A stretch of 64,000 bases of DNA from Escarpia spicata (lineage: Eukaryota > Annelida > Polychaeta > Sabellida > Siboglinidae), in NCBI GenBank assembly GCA_963995525.1, contig CAXEFP010000902.1:434001-498000 (forward strand), in the 5' to 3' direction. Below the pieces are notes generated by a model. It was not told the DNA's origin and made no database searches. It saw only the letters and a list, made by a program, of their open reading frames with translations. Position numbers and translations under genes: made by a program. Below, piece after piece: positions 1 through 8,592 of the stretch (position 1 is the stretch's first letter; every line of letters begins with the position of its first letter).

Positions 1-2178
1 TCTAGTTATGTGTGTAGCTTGATATCAGTCTAGCCTTTGTGAAGATTTGTAACATGCAAAACATCTATTTGGGGTAAGACCACATTAAGGATCCGTCCGC
101 CGAAAAAAGTGCACTACAAATACCGTTTTGCTGTGATATGCATACATTTTGTTCGAACACTTTGATATGGGACATGTTTGTCTCGCGAGTACTGAATGTA
201 CTGCTGCTTTAGACAAGATAAAACATCAAATGGGGATGAGTTTTCACACCTATAACTTACGTAATATGTTCTTGTAACTTATGTGACGGAGATAAATCGG
301 TAACATGCATTCCCATTTGTGGTTAATCTAGTTATGTGTGTAGCTTGATATCAGTCTAGCCTTTGTGAAGATTTGTAACATGCAAAACATATATTTGGGG
401 TAAGACCACATTACGATCAGTCCGCCCAAAAAAGTGCACTACAAATACCGTTTTGCTGTAATATACATAACTTTTGTTCGAACACTTTGATATGGGACAT
501 GGTTGTCTCGTGAGTACTGAATGTACTGCTGCTTTAGACAAGATAAAACATCAAATGGGGATGAGTTTTCACACTTATAACTTACGTAATATGTTCTTGT
601 AACTTACGTGACGGAGATAAAACGGTAACATGCATTCCCATTTGTGGTTAATCTAGTTATGTGTGTAGCTTGATATCAGTCTAGCCTTCGTGAATATTTG
701 TAACATGCAAAACATCTATTTGGGGTAAGACCACATTAAGGATCCGTCCGCCGAAAAATTTGCACTGCAAATACCGTTTTGCTGTGATATGCATACATTT
801 TTTTCGAACACTTTGATATGGGACATGTTTGTCTCGTGAGTACTGAATGTACTGCTGCTTTAGACAATATAAAACATCAAATGGGGATGAGTTTTCACAC
901 CTATAACTTACGTAATATGTTTTCTTGTAACTTACGTGACGGAGATAAAACGTTAACATGCATTTCCATTTGTGGTTAATCTAGTTATGTGTGTAGCTTG
1001 ATATCAGTCTAGCCTTCGTGAAGATTTGTAACATGCAAAACATCTATTTGGGTTAAGACCACATTAAGGATCCGTCCGCTAGAAAAAAGTGCACTACAAA
1101 TACCGTTTTGCTGTGATGTGCATGAATTTTGTTCGAACACTTTGATATGGGACATGTTTGTCTCGTGAGTACTGAATGCACTGCTGCTTTAGACAAGATA
1201 AAACATCAAATGGGGATGAGTTTTCATACCTATAACTTACGTAATATGTTTTTGTAACTTACGTGACGGAGATAAAACGGTAACAGGCATTCCCATTTGA
1301 GATTAATCTACTGATGAGTGTAGCTTGATATCAGTCTAGCCTTCGTGAAGTTTTGTAACCTGCAAAACATCTATTTGGGGTAAGACCACATTAAGGATCC
1401 GTCCGCCGAAAAAAGTGCACTACAAATACCGTTTTCTGTGATATGCATAAATTGTGTTCGAACACTTTGACATGGGACATGTTTGTCTCGTGAGTACTGA
1501 ATGTACTGCTGCTATAGACAAGATAAAACATCAAATGGGGATGAGTTTTCACACCTATAACTTACGTAATATGTTTTTGTAACTTACATGACGGAGATAA
1601 AACGGTAACTTGCATTCCCATTTACGGTTAATCTAGTTATGTGTGTAGCTTGATAACAGTCTAGCCTTCGTGAATATTTGTAACATGCAAAACATCTATT
1701 TGGGGTAAGACCACATTAAGGATCCGTCCGCCGAAAAATTTGCACTACAAATACCGTTTTGCTGTGATATGCATACATTTTTTTCGAACACTTTGATATG
1801 GGACATGTTTGTCTCGTGAGTGCTGAATGTACTGCTGCTTTAGACAATATAAAACATCAAATGGGGATGAGTTTTCACACCTATAACTTACGTAATATGT
1901 TTTCTTGTAACTTACGTGACAGAGATAAAACGTTAACATGCATTTCCATTTGTGGTTAATCTAGTTATGTGTGTAGCTTGATAGCAGTCTAGCCTTCGTG
2001 AAGATTTGTAACATGCAAAACATCTATTTGGGTTAAGACCACATTAAGGATCCGTCCGCTAGAAAAAAGTGCACTACAAATACCGTTTTGCTGTTATATG
2101 CATAATTTTTTTTCGAACACTTTGATATGGGACATGTTTGTCTCGTGAGTACTGAATGCACTACTGCTTTAGACAAGA
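1..2178 (+). repeat. Main satellite, ~325-bp monomers, forward block
   Basis: About 6.7 head-to-tail monomers. Equivalent points (TCTAGTTATG) fall at 1, 327, 652 and 980, giving a period of 325-328 bp. Each monomer holds a BamHI site (AAGGATCCGTCC), GTGCAC, TTCGAA, a short inverted repeat AGTAC-tgaat-GTACT, and two copies of AACTTACGT about 20 bp apart, the first inside the palindrome TTACGTAA. Monomers here differ from each other at many positions, so this is an older, unhomogenised part of the array. The block ends at about 2178, where GACAAGATAAAACATC becomes GACAAGACATGTTAAT of another satellite. Confidence 0.95.
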
Positions 2179-2706
2179 CATGTTAATAAAAGGTTTGAGA
2201 TACCTAACCGATTTAGGGCAGTTTGAAGTGAACCGTGAGTATGCCTTTTCACTGTGTCCATGGAATTAGTGATTAGTAAGTTATATTAAGACACCAACAG
2301 GGTGATACCACTCTCCTAATATACGTAAAATTTCATATATGTATATGCATTATCCTTCCGTTTACGATAATGTTCCCCTAATATGAAAACGTGGATATGC
2401 TGAAACCGTGAGTATGCATAACAGAGCTGAAGCTGTTACGACACAGCGGTGACAAATATGGTGCTTACAGGTACTATATGGTGACAAATATTTACATCAA
2501 TCCAGTTTTGAGTAGCAACACATGTTAATAAATGAAAGTTTGAGATACCTAACCGATTCAGGGCAGTTTGAAGTGAACCGTGAGTGTTCCTTTTCATCAC
2601 TCACTGTGTCCAGGGAATTAGTAATTAGTAAGGGATATTAATACACCAACAGGGAGATACCACTCTCCTAATATACGTAAAATTTCATATCTGTATATGC
2701 ATTATT
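2179..2706 (+). repeat. Second satellite, 342-bp period (~1.5 units)
   Basis: CATGTTAATAAA occurs at 2179 and again at 2521, and the sequence after each copy is closely similar (GAGATACCTAACCGATT, CACCAACAGGG, TACGTAAAATTTCATAT), giving a 342-bp unit. The second unit stops at about 2706, where ATGCATTATCC is replaced by ATGCATTATTTCATGAA leading into the 40-bp minisatellite. No open frame or resemblance to the main satellite was seen. The same family recurs at 12217-12355 (forward) and 12782-13288 (inverted). Confidence 0.88.
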
Positions 2707-3117
2707 TCATGAATATTATCCACGACCAGTGGAGACAGTGTAATAATCATGTACACTATCCACGACCTGTGGAGACTGGGAAGTAGTCATGAACACTAGG
2801 CACGACCTGCGGAGACAGTTTAGTTGTCATGAACCCTATCCACAAACTGTGGAGACAGAGTAGGAGTCATCAACAATGTCCATGACCTGCAGATACAGTG
2901 TAATAGTCATGAATGCTATCCACGATCTGTAGAGACAGTGTAGTAGTCATGAACACTGTCCACGACCTGTAGAGACAGTGTAGTAATCACGCACATTATC
3001 CACGACCTGTAGAGACAGTGTAGTAGTCACGATCACTATCCACGTCCTGCAGAGAAAGTGTAGTAGTCATGAACATTATCCACGAACTGTAGAGACAGTG
3101 TAGTATTCATCAACACT
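2707..3117 (+). repeat. 40-bp minisatellite, ~10 units
   Basis: The motif CACGACCTGT(A/G)GAGACAG recurs at 2721, 2761, 2801 and every 40 bp to 3081. Units carry scattered substitutions (CACAAACTG at 2841, CACGTCCTGC near 3041). The array is cut at 3117-3120, where TGTC is shared with the adjoining PLE end. The last two units, with their private variants (GTCCTGCAGAGAAAG, CGAACTG, TAGTATTCATCAACACT), recur at 12356-12436, where the array continues uninterrupted. Confidence 0.9.
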
Positions 3118-3446
3118 GTCTTCATCAGGGTATATAAAAAAAGATATCCTAACGTTGGGTAGAATTTCGTCCGTATATATAGGGGTTGAAAAGGGGTTAG
3201 TTAGGTTTAGGTAGGTGATCTTATTGGTCAAAATTTGTTTTCGGCACGGTCATGTGATTCTAACGACCACCCTTAAATAATACAATTACCCCGATGGATA
3301 AATGGCTTCTGAGGGCTGGTCTGTCGGTACATGAAGCGTGGCGGAGCGGGTCGATTGATAATGGGCTAATCCACGCTGGCTTCCCCGGCCCGGGGAACAA
3401 AGGGATCGGATGAATAGTAGGTGGCCGAATCTATTGTGTTCAAAAT
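3117..3446 (-). repeat. PLE pseudo-LTR, left copy, ends inside ribozyme
   Basis: The reverse complement matches 6150-6480 over ~330 bp with only a handful of differences by eye (for example GGTCGTTAG against GGACGTTAG). In element sense it runs from ATTTTGAACAC to ATACCCTGATGAAGACA, so it stops in stem II of the hammerhead ribozyme. The GAAA half and cleavage site are absent. It abuts the minisatellite through a TGTC microhomology. It is the 3' terminal repeat of the minus-strand half. Confidence 0.85.
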
Positions 3447-3813
3447 CTTGTTAATCATGGTCGTGAGACGTGGGGAAATTGTTTATTTAGCAGAGCCAGG
3501 TCTTGCGTATGGGAATTTGTAGAATGTGATGTATAGTATGCTTATACTAACCCCTTATCCTAAAGGACTTTTGCTTAATATCTGCCCAACGCAGAGTGAG
3601 TGTGTCGGAGTATTATAGATCCTTTAGATCTAGTGTTTTTTTATACTAGGTGATCGTTCCCTTCTGGATTCGATCTACCCTAGGAGGATACAATTTGTTG
3701 AACTTGAAACTTATTCGCAGTGTTAAATACAACCAGTTAAGTTGTTCTGCTAAAGTTTGGTACGTGGATATCTTATACACCAAGACCGCAGCAAGGCGCT
3801 GGCTGTGTTATGT

Positions 3814-3838
3814 GTTAGGGTTAGGGTTCGGGTTAGCC
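3814..3838 (+). repeat. Short telomere-like TTAGGG run
   Basis: Four consecutive units of GTTAGG type (GTTAGG GTTAGG GTTCGG GTTAGC), one of them altered. This is too short to call an interstitial telomere and may be chance. It lies in the 3' region of the PLE, reading CCCTAA on the element's sense strand. Confidence 0.5.
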
Positions 3839-4260
3839 CTTAAGATTAGCCTACTATATGACAGTCGGTATTCAATATAGAATTACACGATCTGTAGGTA
3901 GGGGTGCACGGGCAACATGCGACGATCATGGCGTATAGATATCCTTATTTACCTGTGTTATTAGTTTTCGGGTCCGGTGTTCCCGTATAGACACAATTGT
4001 CTTAGTTACATTTACTTTGACGTAAAGGTAAAACGAATTATCAGTAGTAGAGTTGTCGCTAAGCGCGGGACGGGGAACCAGTTATGTTTGGTAACAAAGC
4101 AGGGGTTGTCGCCGACGGGCATGGGGCGTGACCCTTGTCCCCCCATGCCTGCTGCACTTGTAAATGACTACTACCGATGGTTTTTGCAATGGAATGAATG
4201 CTATATGAACCTGTAAAGAAAGTACATACATTTTGAGTTAATAATATAGGCAATTGTCCT

Positions 4261-4352
4261 GGGAACAGAATCCCTGTGCAGCTAAGCAAGGGAACAGAAT
4301 CCCTAATGACGAGCACCATCCCAATGACGAGCACCACGGGAACAGAATCCCT
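4261..4352. repeat. Three copies of a 15-bp imperfect palindrome
   Basis: GGGAACAGAATCCCT occurs at 4261-4275, 4290-4304 and 4338-4352. Each copy can fold as GGGA-acagaa-TCCC, extended by one A-T pair in the second copy. A second direct repeat, AATGACGAGCACCA, occurs twice between copies two and three. The cluster starts 66 bp beyond the endonuclease stop codon, so it would lie in the 3' UTR of the PLE transcript. A role in RNA recognition is possible but unproven. Confidence 0.7.
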
Positions 4353-4417
4353 ATAGGCTTCACCGCCCAAATTGGCAGGAAAGAGCAGATGTATCACATT
4401 CGTGTCCCAGTGAAGAC

Positions 4418-5608
4418 TCACTTGAATGTAGTAGACACCACCATTTCCTTGAGATTTTTATTCCTAGAGTATGCAGTGATAAATCTAGAGGTGAAAATCC
4501 CAGGGCATTCAACCTGTAATTGTTTATAAGTTTCCCTTACGAGTCGAGATATTGTTCCTGCATGTTGTGAGTATGGTATGACGAATGGTAAGATATTGGA
4601 GGATGTATCTTTAGCATTTAGACAGAGGGGTGATCGGACTTGGTTTAGCCATCTACTTTCGGCGTTGCGCCTGTAAATTGGTTCTAAGACCGGGTTATCT
4701 GTAAACGGTCCTGCTTGTAGGATCGTGATTCTAAAGTTAGCCCAACAGTGATTAGGGAGGTTAAAATGTTTAGAAACTGCTGTATCATTATTATGTAAAA
4801 TATCTGATCTATGTTGGTTCACGCGTGTTCGTAGAGTATTGCCCGTTTCTCCTATATATGTGGCTGGGCATATATCGCAGCTGATTAGGTATATCACATT
4901 TTGCGTGCCGCACGTGTTGTAATTAGCGGCAGGTGTCGCAGAAGGTGAGAAGTCTATGAAGTGGGCGCATGTATTGCAATGGGCTCCGTGACAAGGTGCT
5001 GCCGCTTCCTTTCTGTTGTTGTTTTTGATATTACTGAGTGTTTCGTTTTTCACAAATCGTAAAAATCTGTTGCTATAGTTCCTTTCCCTTAGGCTGTCGA
5101 ATAGAATTTTAGTGGCTAATTCAAAATCGTCCTTATTGTTGCAGATGCGATGAAACCGTAATATTTGTGATTTTAGGATTCCTGAAAATGTGTGTTTTGG
5201 ATGGAATGATTCCTTATGTAGTAGTTGATGGGTATCCGTTGGTTTGAAAAATACTTTGCTGTCTAGGCGCCCCGTTTTATTAAAGCGGTCCCCTTTGAAA
5301 ATTGTAGTATCAAGAAAATTAACCGAATCGTAGCTTGTTTCAGAAGTCAATCTAATACTAGGATGGTGACTGTTTAATGTGTCTAGAAATTTATTAAATT
5401 CCAATTCTCCATGTGTCCAAATACCGAATATATCATCTAGATATCTAAGATATATAGCTGGTAATTTAGTGCATTTTGCTAACGCTTTTTCTTCCCAATC
5501 TGCCATGAAAATGTTTGCGTAATTGGGGGCAAACATTTTTCCCATAGCGGTGCCATGAATCTGCAGATAGCAATCTGAATCAAATTGGAAATCGTTATAT
5601 TTAAGTGA
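4418..5608 (-). pseudogene. PLE reverse transcriptase palm/thumb plus GIY-YIG endonuclease (C-terminal part)
   Basis: This is the downstream part of the RT-endonuclease polyprotein that copies PLE RNA and nicks target DNA. The open frame continues in phase from the upstream piece after one TAA at 5609-5611. Counting from the first ATG (5545), the RT catalytic YLDD is at residues 35-38, preceded by FAPNYANIFM. A Cys/His-rich linker (CHGAHCNTC) is at 185-193. The GIY-YIG nuclease follows with IYL at 218-220, YIG at 230-232, an Arg pair at 239/241, and a Glu at 296 in a RRNAESRWL segment typical of PLE endonucleases. The 375-residue frame runs to a natural stop at 4418-4420. The ATG at 5545 is internal to the domain and is not the true start. 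Family assignment is strong; clade within PLEs was not determined. Confidence 0.9.
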
Positions 5609-6175
5609 TTATTCCAATAACTCTAGGATTTCCTTATCTGGGCGGTCTAAGTCTGGCGATTTGTCGAAAGCTAGTTTTACGGCTGCTAGGCCTGTCGTAT
5701 TGTCAATATTTGTGTAGAGACTTTCTACATCCATGGTAAATAACATACTATTTGCTGGGGAAATAATCTGGGTTATTTTATCTAGGAAATCTGTGGTGTT
5801 TTTAACAAAAGATGCGTGTGTTATTGATAGGGGGACTAAGAATGAGTCTATATATTCAGCGACCCTGTATGATTCTGAACCACAATCGGAAATGATGGGT
5901 CGACCAGGGGGCATAATGTCCGGTTGGGGCCATTTGTTGCGTGGTTTGTGAATTTTAGGTAATATATATAATTGTCTCTGTCTAGGTTCGTTTGGTGGTA
6001 TGAGGTAATTTAATTGCTTATGTGTAATGTAGCCAGATATTTTAATTTGGTGGAGTATCGTCCCTATTTTCTTACTGGCCTCCGGGTAGACCGGTTGTGA
6101 GAGGGGGGTGTAGTGAGTGGTGTTATTTAATTGTCGATGTACCTCATTAATTTTGAACACAATAGATTCGGCCAC
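5609..6175 (-). pseudogene. PLE reverse transcriptase fingers/palm (N-terminal part), ends at an ochre stop
   Basis: 188 codons ending in TAA (5609-5611). It is in phase with the downstream RT piece (6175 minus 5545 is 630, a multiple of three), so one nonsense mutation separates them. PLE hallmarks are LPKIHK at residues 72-77, PGRPIIS at 90-96 and the first catalytic aspartate in MDVESLYTN (D149). The apparent start is a GTG inside the inverted pseudo-LTR, preceded by TAG TAG, and is not genuine. Element-derived coding begins at about 6150 (residue ~9), so the usual N-terminal RT extension is missing. The next part of the RT ORF is at 4418-5608. Confidence 0.9.
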
Positions 6176-6480
6176 CTACTATTCATCCGATCCCTTTGTT
6201 CCCCGGGCCGGGGAAGCCAGCGTGGATTAGCCCATTATCAATCGACCCGCTCCGCCACGCTTCATGTACCGACAGACCAGCCCTCAGAAGCCATTTATCC
6301 ATCGGGGTAATTGTATTATTTAAGGGTGGACGTTAGAATCACATGACCGTGCCGAAAACTAATTTTGACCAATAAGATCACCTACCTAAACCTAACTAAC
6401 CCCTTTTCAACCCCTATATATACGGACGAAATTCTACCCAACGTTAGGATATATTTTTTTATATACCCTGATGAAGACAT
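6150..6480 (+). repeat. PLE pseudo-LTR, right copy
   Basis: About 331 bp, the reverse complement of 3117-3446. Read on the plus strand it begins ATTTTGAACAC, contains a GC-rich stretch near 6190-6250 with CCCCGGGCCGGGG, and ends in an AT-rich TATATA segment that leads into the ribozyme. Its beginning coincides with the break point of the RT copy on the opposite strand, marking the head-to-head joint. Its last ~18 bases belong to the ribozyme. Confidence 0.85.
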
Positions 6481-6501
6481 CTCGTCGAAACATGTTGGTA
6501 T
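6463..6501 (+). ncRNA. Hammerhead ribozyme (type I, minimal stem III)
   Basis: The core is complete: CTGATGA at 6468-6474 and GAAA at 6487-6490. Stem I is ATACC (6463-6467) with GGTAT (6497-6501), five perfect pairs. Stem II is GAC (6476-6478) with GTC (6484-6486), a five-base loop and one unpaired A before it. Stem III is two pairs (A6490-T6495 and C6491-G6494) closed by a two-base loop, as in PLE ribozymes. Predicted self-cleavage is after T6496 in the triplet GTT, which fits the NUH rule. It lies at the pseudo-LTR end, 117 bases before the ATG of the NADAR-like ORF. Activity is inferred from structure. Confidence 0.85.
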
Positions 6502-6613
6502 CTTAAAGAGTGAGGAGTTTTTTTTACCATATATCGTTTAAAGTAATTTTTGATTGTAATATTTTGTGCGTTTTACTTAATGTTTAGTAGTTCTTAGCTG
6601 ATTAGATTTAGAG
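6502..6613 (+). other. AT-rich leader between ribozyme and NADAR-like ORF
   Basis: About 110 bases without an open frame, rich in T runs. If the ribozyme cuts after 6496, this would be the 5' leader of the processed transcript. No recognisable promoter or splice site was seen. Confidence 0.45.
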
Positions 6614-7757
6614 ATGCTCGGTAAAAACCGTCCACGCGTAGTTAAAGAGGGAGATGGTAAGATTGGTGGTGGTAGTTCGTTCGCTAAAATGTTTTACCAA
6701 GTACTGCAGTTGTTACACCATATCGGGGTAGCTAAAGAACAAGCCGGGGGGAACCCATCAAAAGCATTTGAGAGGAAAACTAGCCATCTGGACAAGTTTG
6801 TCCGCCCAGCCAGACCTGACAACTCTGTCAGAAGAGACATCAGACAAGCAAACCTAGCATGGGCTACTGGTATGGGGAAGATAATGCTAAACCATTACCA
6901 AACCACGCTTAACCGAATCACGGACACCCTTGCTGGAACGTACATATCAAAAGAAAATGTCCTTTCTGCAAAACAAACTGCCCTACAATGGGGTAAGCGA
7001 AACTTTGGTAATAAACTAAATACCAGTACAGTTACGAAGTTCTCAAACATGATCAGAAACTTGGGCTCCGGTCGGCACACGAACGATCTCAGAAAGGAAA
7101 ATAATAGGATACCTCAAGGTAACTCCTCCCATACAGCACCCAGACATGAGAATACCCGGGGAAATAAGGGATCATACTATCCGGCCCCGCGGTATACCCA
7201 CAACCTAACTAGACCAACCTTGGTCCCCGGATCAACCAAACCGATCTTCAGACAAAATCGGGATACCCCGCAATTCACAAACAGTGAACAGTATCTAAGG
7301 AACATCACCAATAACATGGACCCGGCTAGCAACGATTATCTGTGCGAAATTAGCCTACCTAATTCCTTTGATAATGCCTCCTTCGCATCGGGGACGCACG
7401 CCCTACCGTTTGCCCAGGCGATCTACCTTGACCAAGACCACCTAGCGGACGCAATCTTTGCTGCAAAAACAGCAGAGGAAGTCCACAGGATAACACGCCA
7501 GTTCCCAACCGATTTGGGCGGGTGGTATCGCCACGCCGAAAATAAGTTATGGGAGATTCTCATATGGAAGCTAAATCATGTACCGGAGTTTTCCAACAGG
7601 ATCCTCAACTCAGGGAAAACTAATTTCATAGACCATTGCGTGCACCCTTACTGGGGCATGGGTCTCAATGGCAAGGGGGGTAACCAGTATGGGAAGGCCA
7701 TGTCCTCTTTCCGAGATTTTCAACTAACCTTTGGAGAAAGAGCAAATCACAAGGACC
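6614..7757 (+). CDS. PLE-associated ORF with NADAR-like (YbiA/DUF1768) domain
   Basis: The frame opens at ATG 6614 and stays open to 8167, but meaningful coding in this phase appears to end near 7757 (residue ~381). Residues 20-150 are a probably helical region (for example RFERKT-like FERKTSHLDKFVRPA near 52-66) that I do not recognise. Residues 150-240 are polar and low complexity. Residues ~250-370 resemble the NADAR fold: THALPFAQA, ADAIFAAKTAEE, W304, the KLWEILIWKLNHVPEF segment, an ILNSGK turn, then HPYWGMGLNGKGGNQYG and a final SSFRDF. NADAR proteins of the YbiA type are N-glycosidases acting on ribose-linked nitrogen compounds or ADP-ribose adducts. Here the SEH-type glutamate is not evident (SGTH at 259-262), and the acidic residue expected after YWG is Met, so enzymatic activity is doubtful. 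It sits just after the pseudo-LTR and ribozyme, the position of an element's ORF1. Confidence 0.72.
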
Positions 7758-8592
7758 CCCGCCCTCAATTCCTGAGCCGCCAACACCCCCTATGCCAAAA
7801 CCGACCCCAGCCCGTCGTAAACGAATACCCACTCCCCGGACCTCGTCCCCTAATCGCCCCATTCCAGTACCCATCGACAACACAAGCCCGGCAGGTCCGC
7901 AGGGGAAAGATGACACCATGCCAACCCCCCTTGTCACGCCAATCAATCCAAGAAACCGCTTCCTGGAGTTATCAATGTCCCTTTCTCCACTGCCCCCAAC
8001 ACCAAAACCCAGGAATATTATTACAAGGACACCGGAATCAAATTCCACCCCAACTCCACCCAGGATCAGTGACAATTCAGCAACTAGCGCGACAATCGCG
8101 AAACCACTGTACTCGACAGTGGCAGCAACACCCCCCAAAGTACAACCTCTGCCAACGAAGAAGATAGGAGCACCCCTAAAACGGAACTTTGTGGGACGAC
8201 GGCCGGGCCACCTCTGTAGCCACAACCGACCCTCGATCAACAGATCCCATCGGGACGATTGCGTAAAACTAGTCTCTCGCTCTAATGGCCTCACAATTAA
8301 GCATAAATCGTCGCCCCTTCCCAGGAAAGTAGGACATGGAGATTCAACAACGCCCCCCTCCGGACCTACAACAGTACCAATAACCCCACCTTCCGGACCA
8401 CCGCCATCTCAAAGGTCCACCCAGCGTATGACTGGCACGCCAGTTAGGACGGATTCACGTCATTGCCCTAGTCCCTCTCCAACCATCCCTGACAAGGGTA
8501 ACAATGGACAACAGGTTAACCAACATCCTAGGCTTTTTGCAGCCACATTAAACGGTATTTGTAGTGCACTTTTTTGGCGGACGGATCCTTAA
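7756..8592 (+). pseudogene. Pro/Thr/Ser-rich continuation of the NADAR-like ORF, fused to satellite
   Basis: An open frame, one base behind the NADAR frame, is strongly Pro/Ser/Thr-rich with basic patches (RRKRIPTPRTSSP near 7816; TPPSGPTT near 8350). A clean switch from the first frame is possible at the run of five C at 7756-7760. Either one base was lost or the element used -1 frameshifting. The ATG at 7792 is unlikely to be a real start. From about 8550 the frame runs into inverted main satellite and stops at TAA 8590-8592, so the last ~14 residues are satellite and the true C-terminus is lost. No RT or other enzyme motif is visible. It could instead be a fortuitous frame in C-rich DNA. 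Confidence 0.55.

Larger units (their letters stand above)
3447..4417 (-). other. PLE 3' region between endonuclease ORF and pseudo-LTR
   Basis: About 970 bp without a convincing gene on either strand; the short plus-strand frames at 3650-3880, 3977-4216 and 4254-4529 are judged chance. It lies between the stop of the endonuclease ORF and the 3' pseudo-LTR, so it is probably the element's 3' untranslated region. It contains a telomere-like run at 3814-3838 and three hairpin-forming 15-mers at 4261-4352. It is unlike either satellite. Confidence 0.55.
3117..8550. mobile_element. Rearranged Penelope-like retroelement, two head-to-head halves
   Basis: The minus-strand half (6150 down to 3117) carries a 5'-truncated RT and GIY-YIG endonuclease, about 970 bp of 3' sequence, then a pseudo-LTR that stops inside a hammerhead ribozyme. 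The plus-strand half (6150 to 8550) carries the same pseudo-LTR, a complete ribozyme and a long ORF with a NADAR-like domain. The two ~330-bp pseudo-LTR copies form an inverted repeat around the RT region. PLEs are known for direct or inverted pseudo-LTRs, ribozymes in them, and 5' truncation. No target-site duplication was found: the left flank is the 40-bp minisatellite and the right flank is inverted main satellite, so this is not a simple undisturbed insertion. Confidence 0.8.

Noticed and set aside
1..330. Pol III type promoter in the monomer (TAGCCTTCGTG as A box, GTTCGAACA as B box)
   Set aside because: Each has a mismatch to consensus and the spacing of about 120 bp is long; no tRNA-like fold or terminator run follows.
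1308..1345. Hammerhead-like CTGATGAG in a variant main-satellite monomer
   Set aside because: No GAAA core or compatible stems downstream; the usual monomer reads TAGTTATG here.
2707..3117. CRISPR array
   Set aside because: Units are contiguous 40-bp repeats without unique spacers, in an animal-type genome.
3330..3410. tRNA-like segment (GCGTGGCGGAGCGGG ... CCCCGGCCCGGGG)
   Set aside because: GC-rich with some pairing, but no anticodon arm or T-loop could be placed; it lies within the PLE pseudo-LTR and repeats in inverted form at 6190-6260.
3650..4529. Plus-strand frames of 76-91 residues in the PLE 3' region
   Set aside because: No recognisable domain, composition like random sequence, and antisense to the element's 3' UTR and endonuclease end.
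7665..8294. 209-residue minus-strand frame
   Set aside because: Gly/Arg/Val-rich shadow of the C-rich, Pro-rich plus-strand frame.
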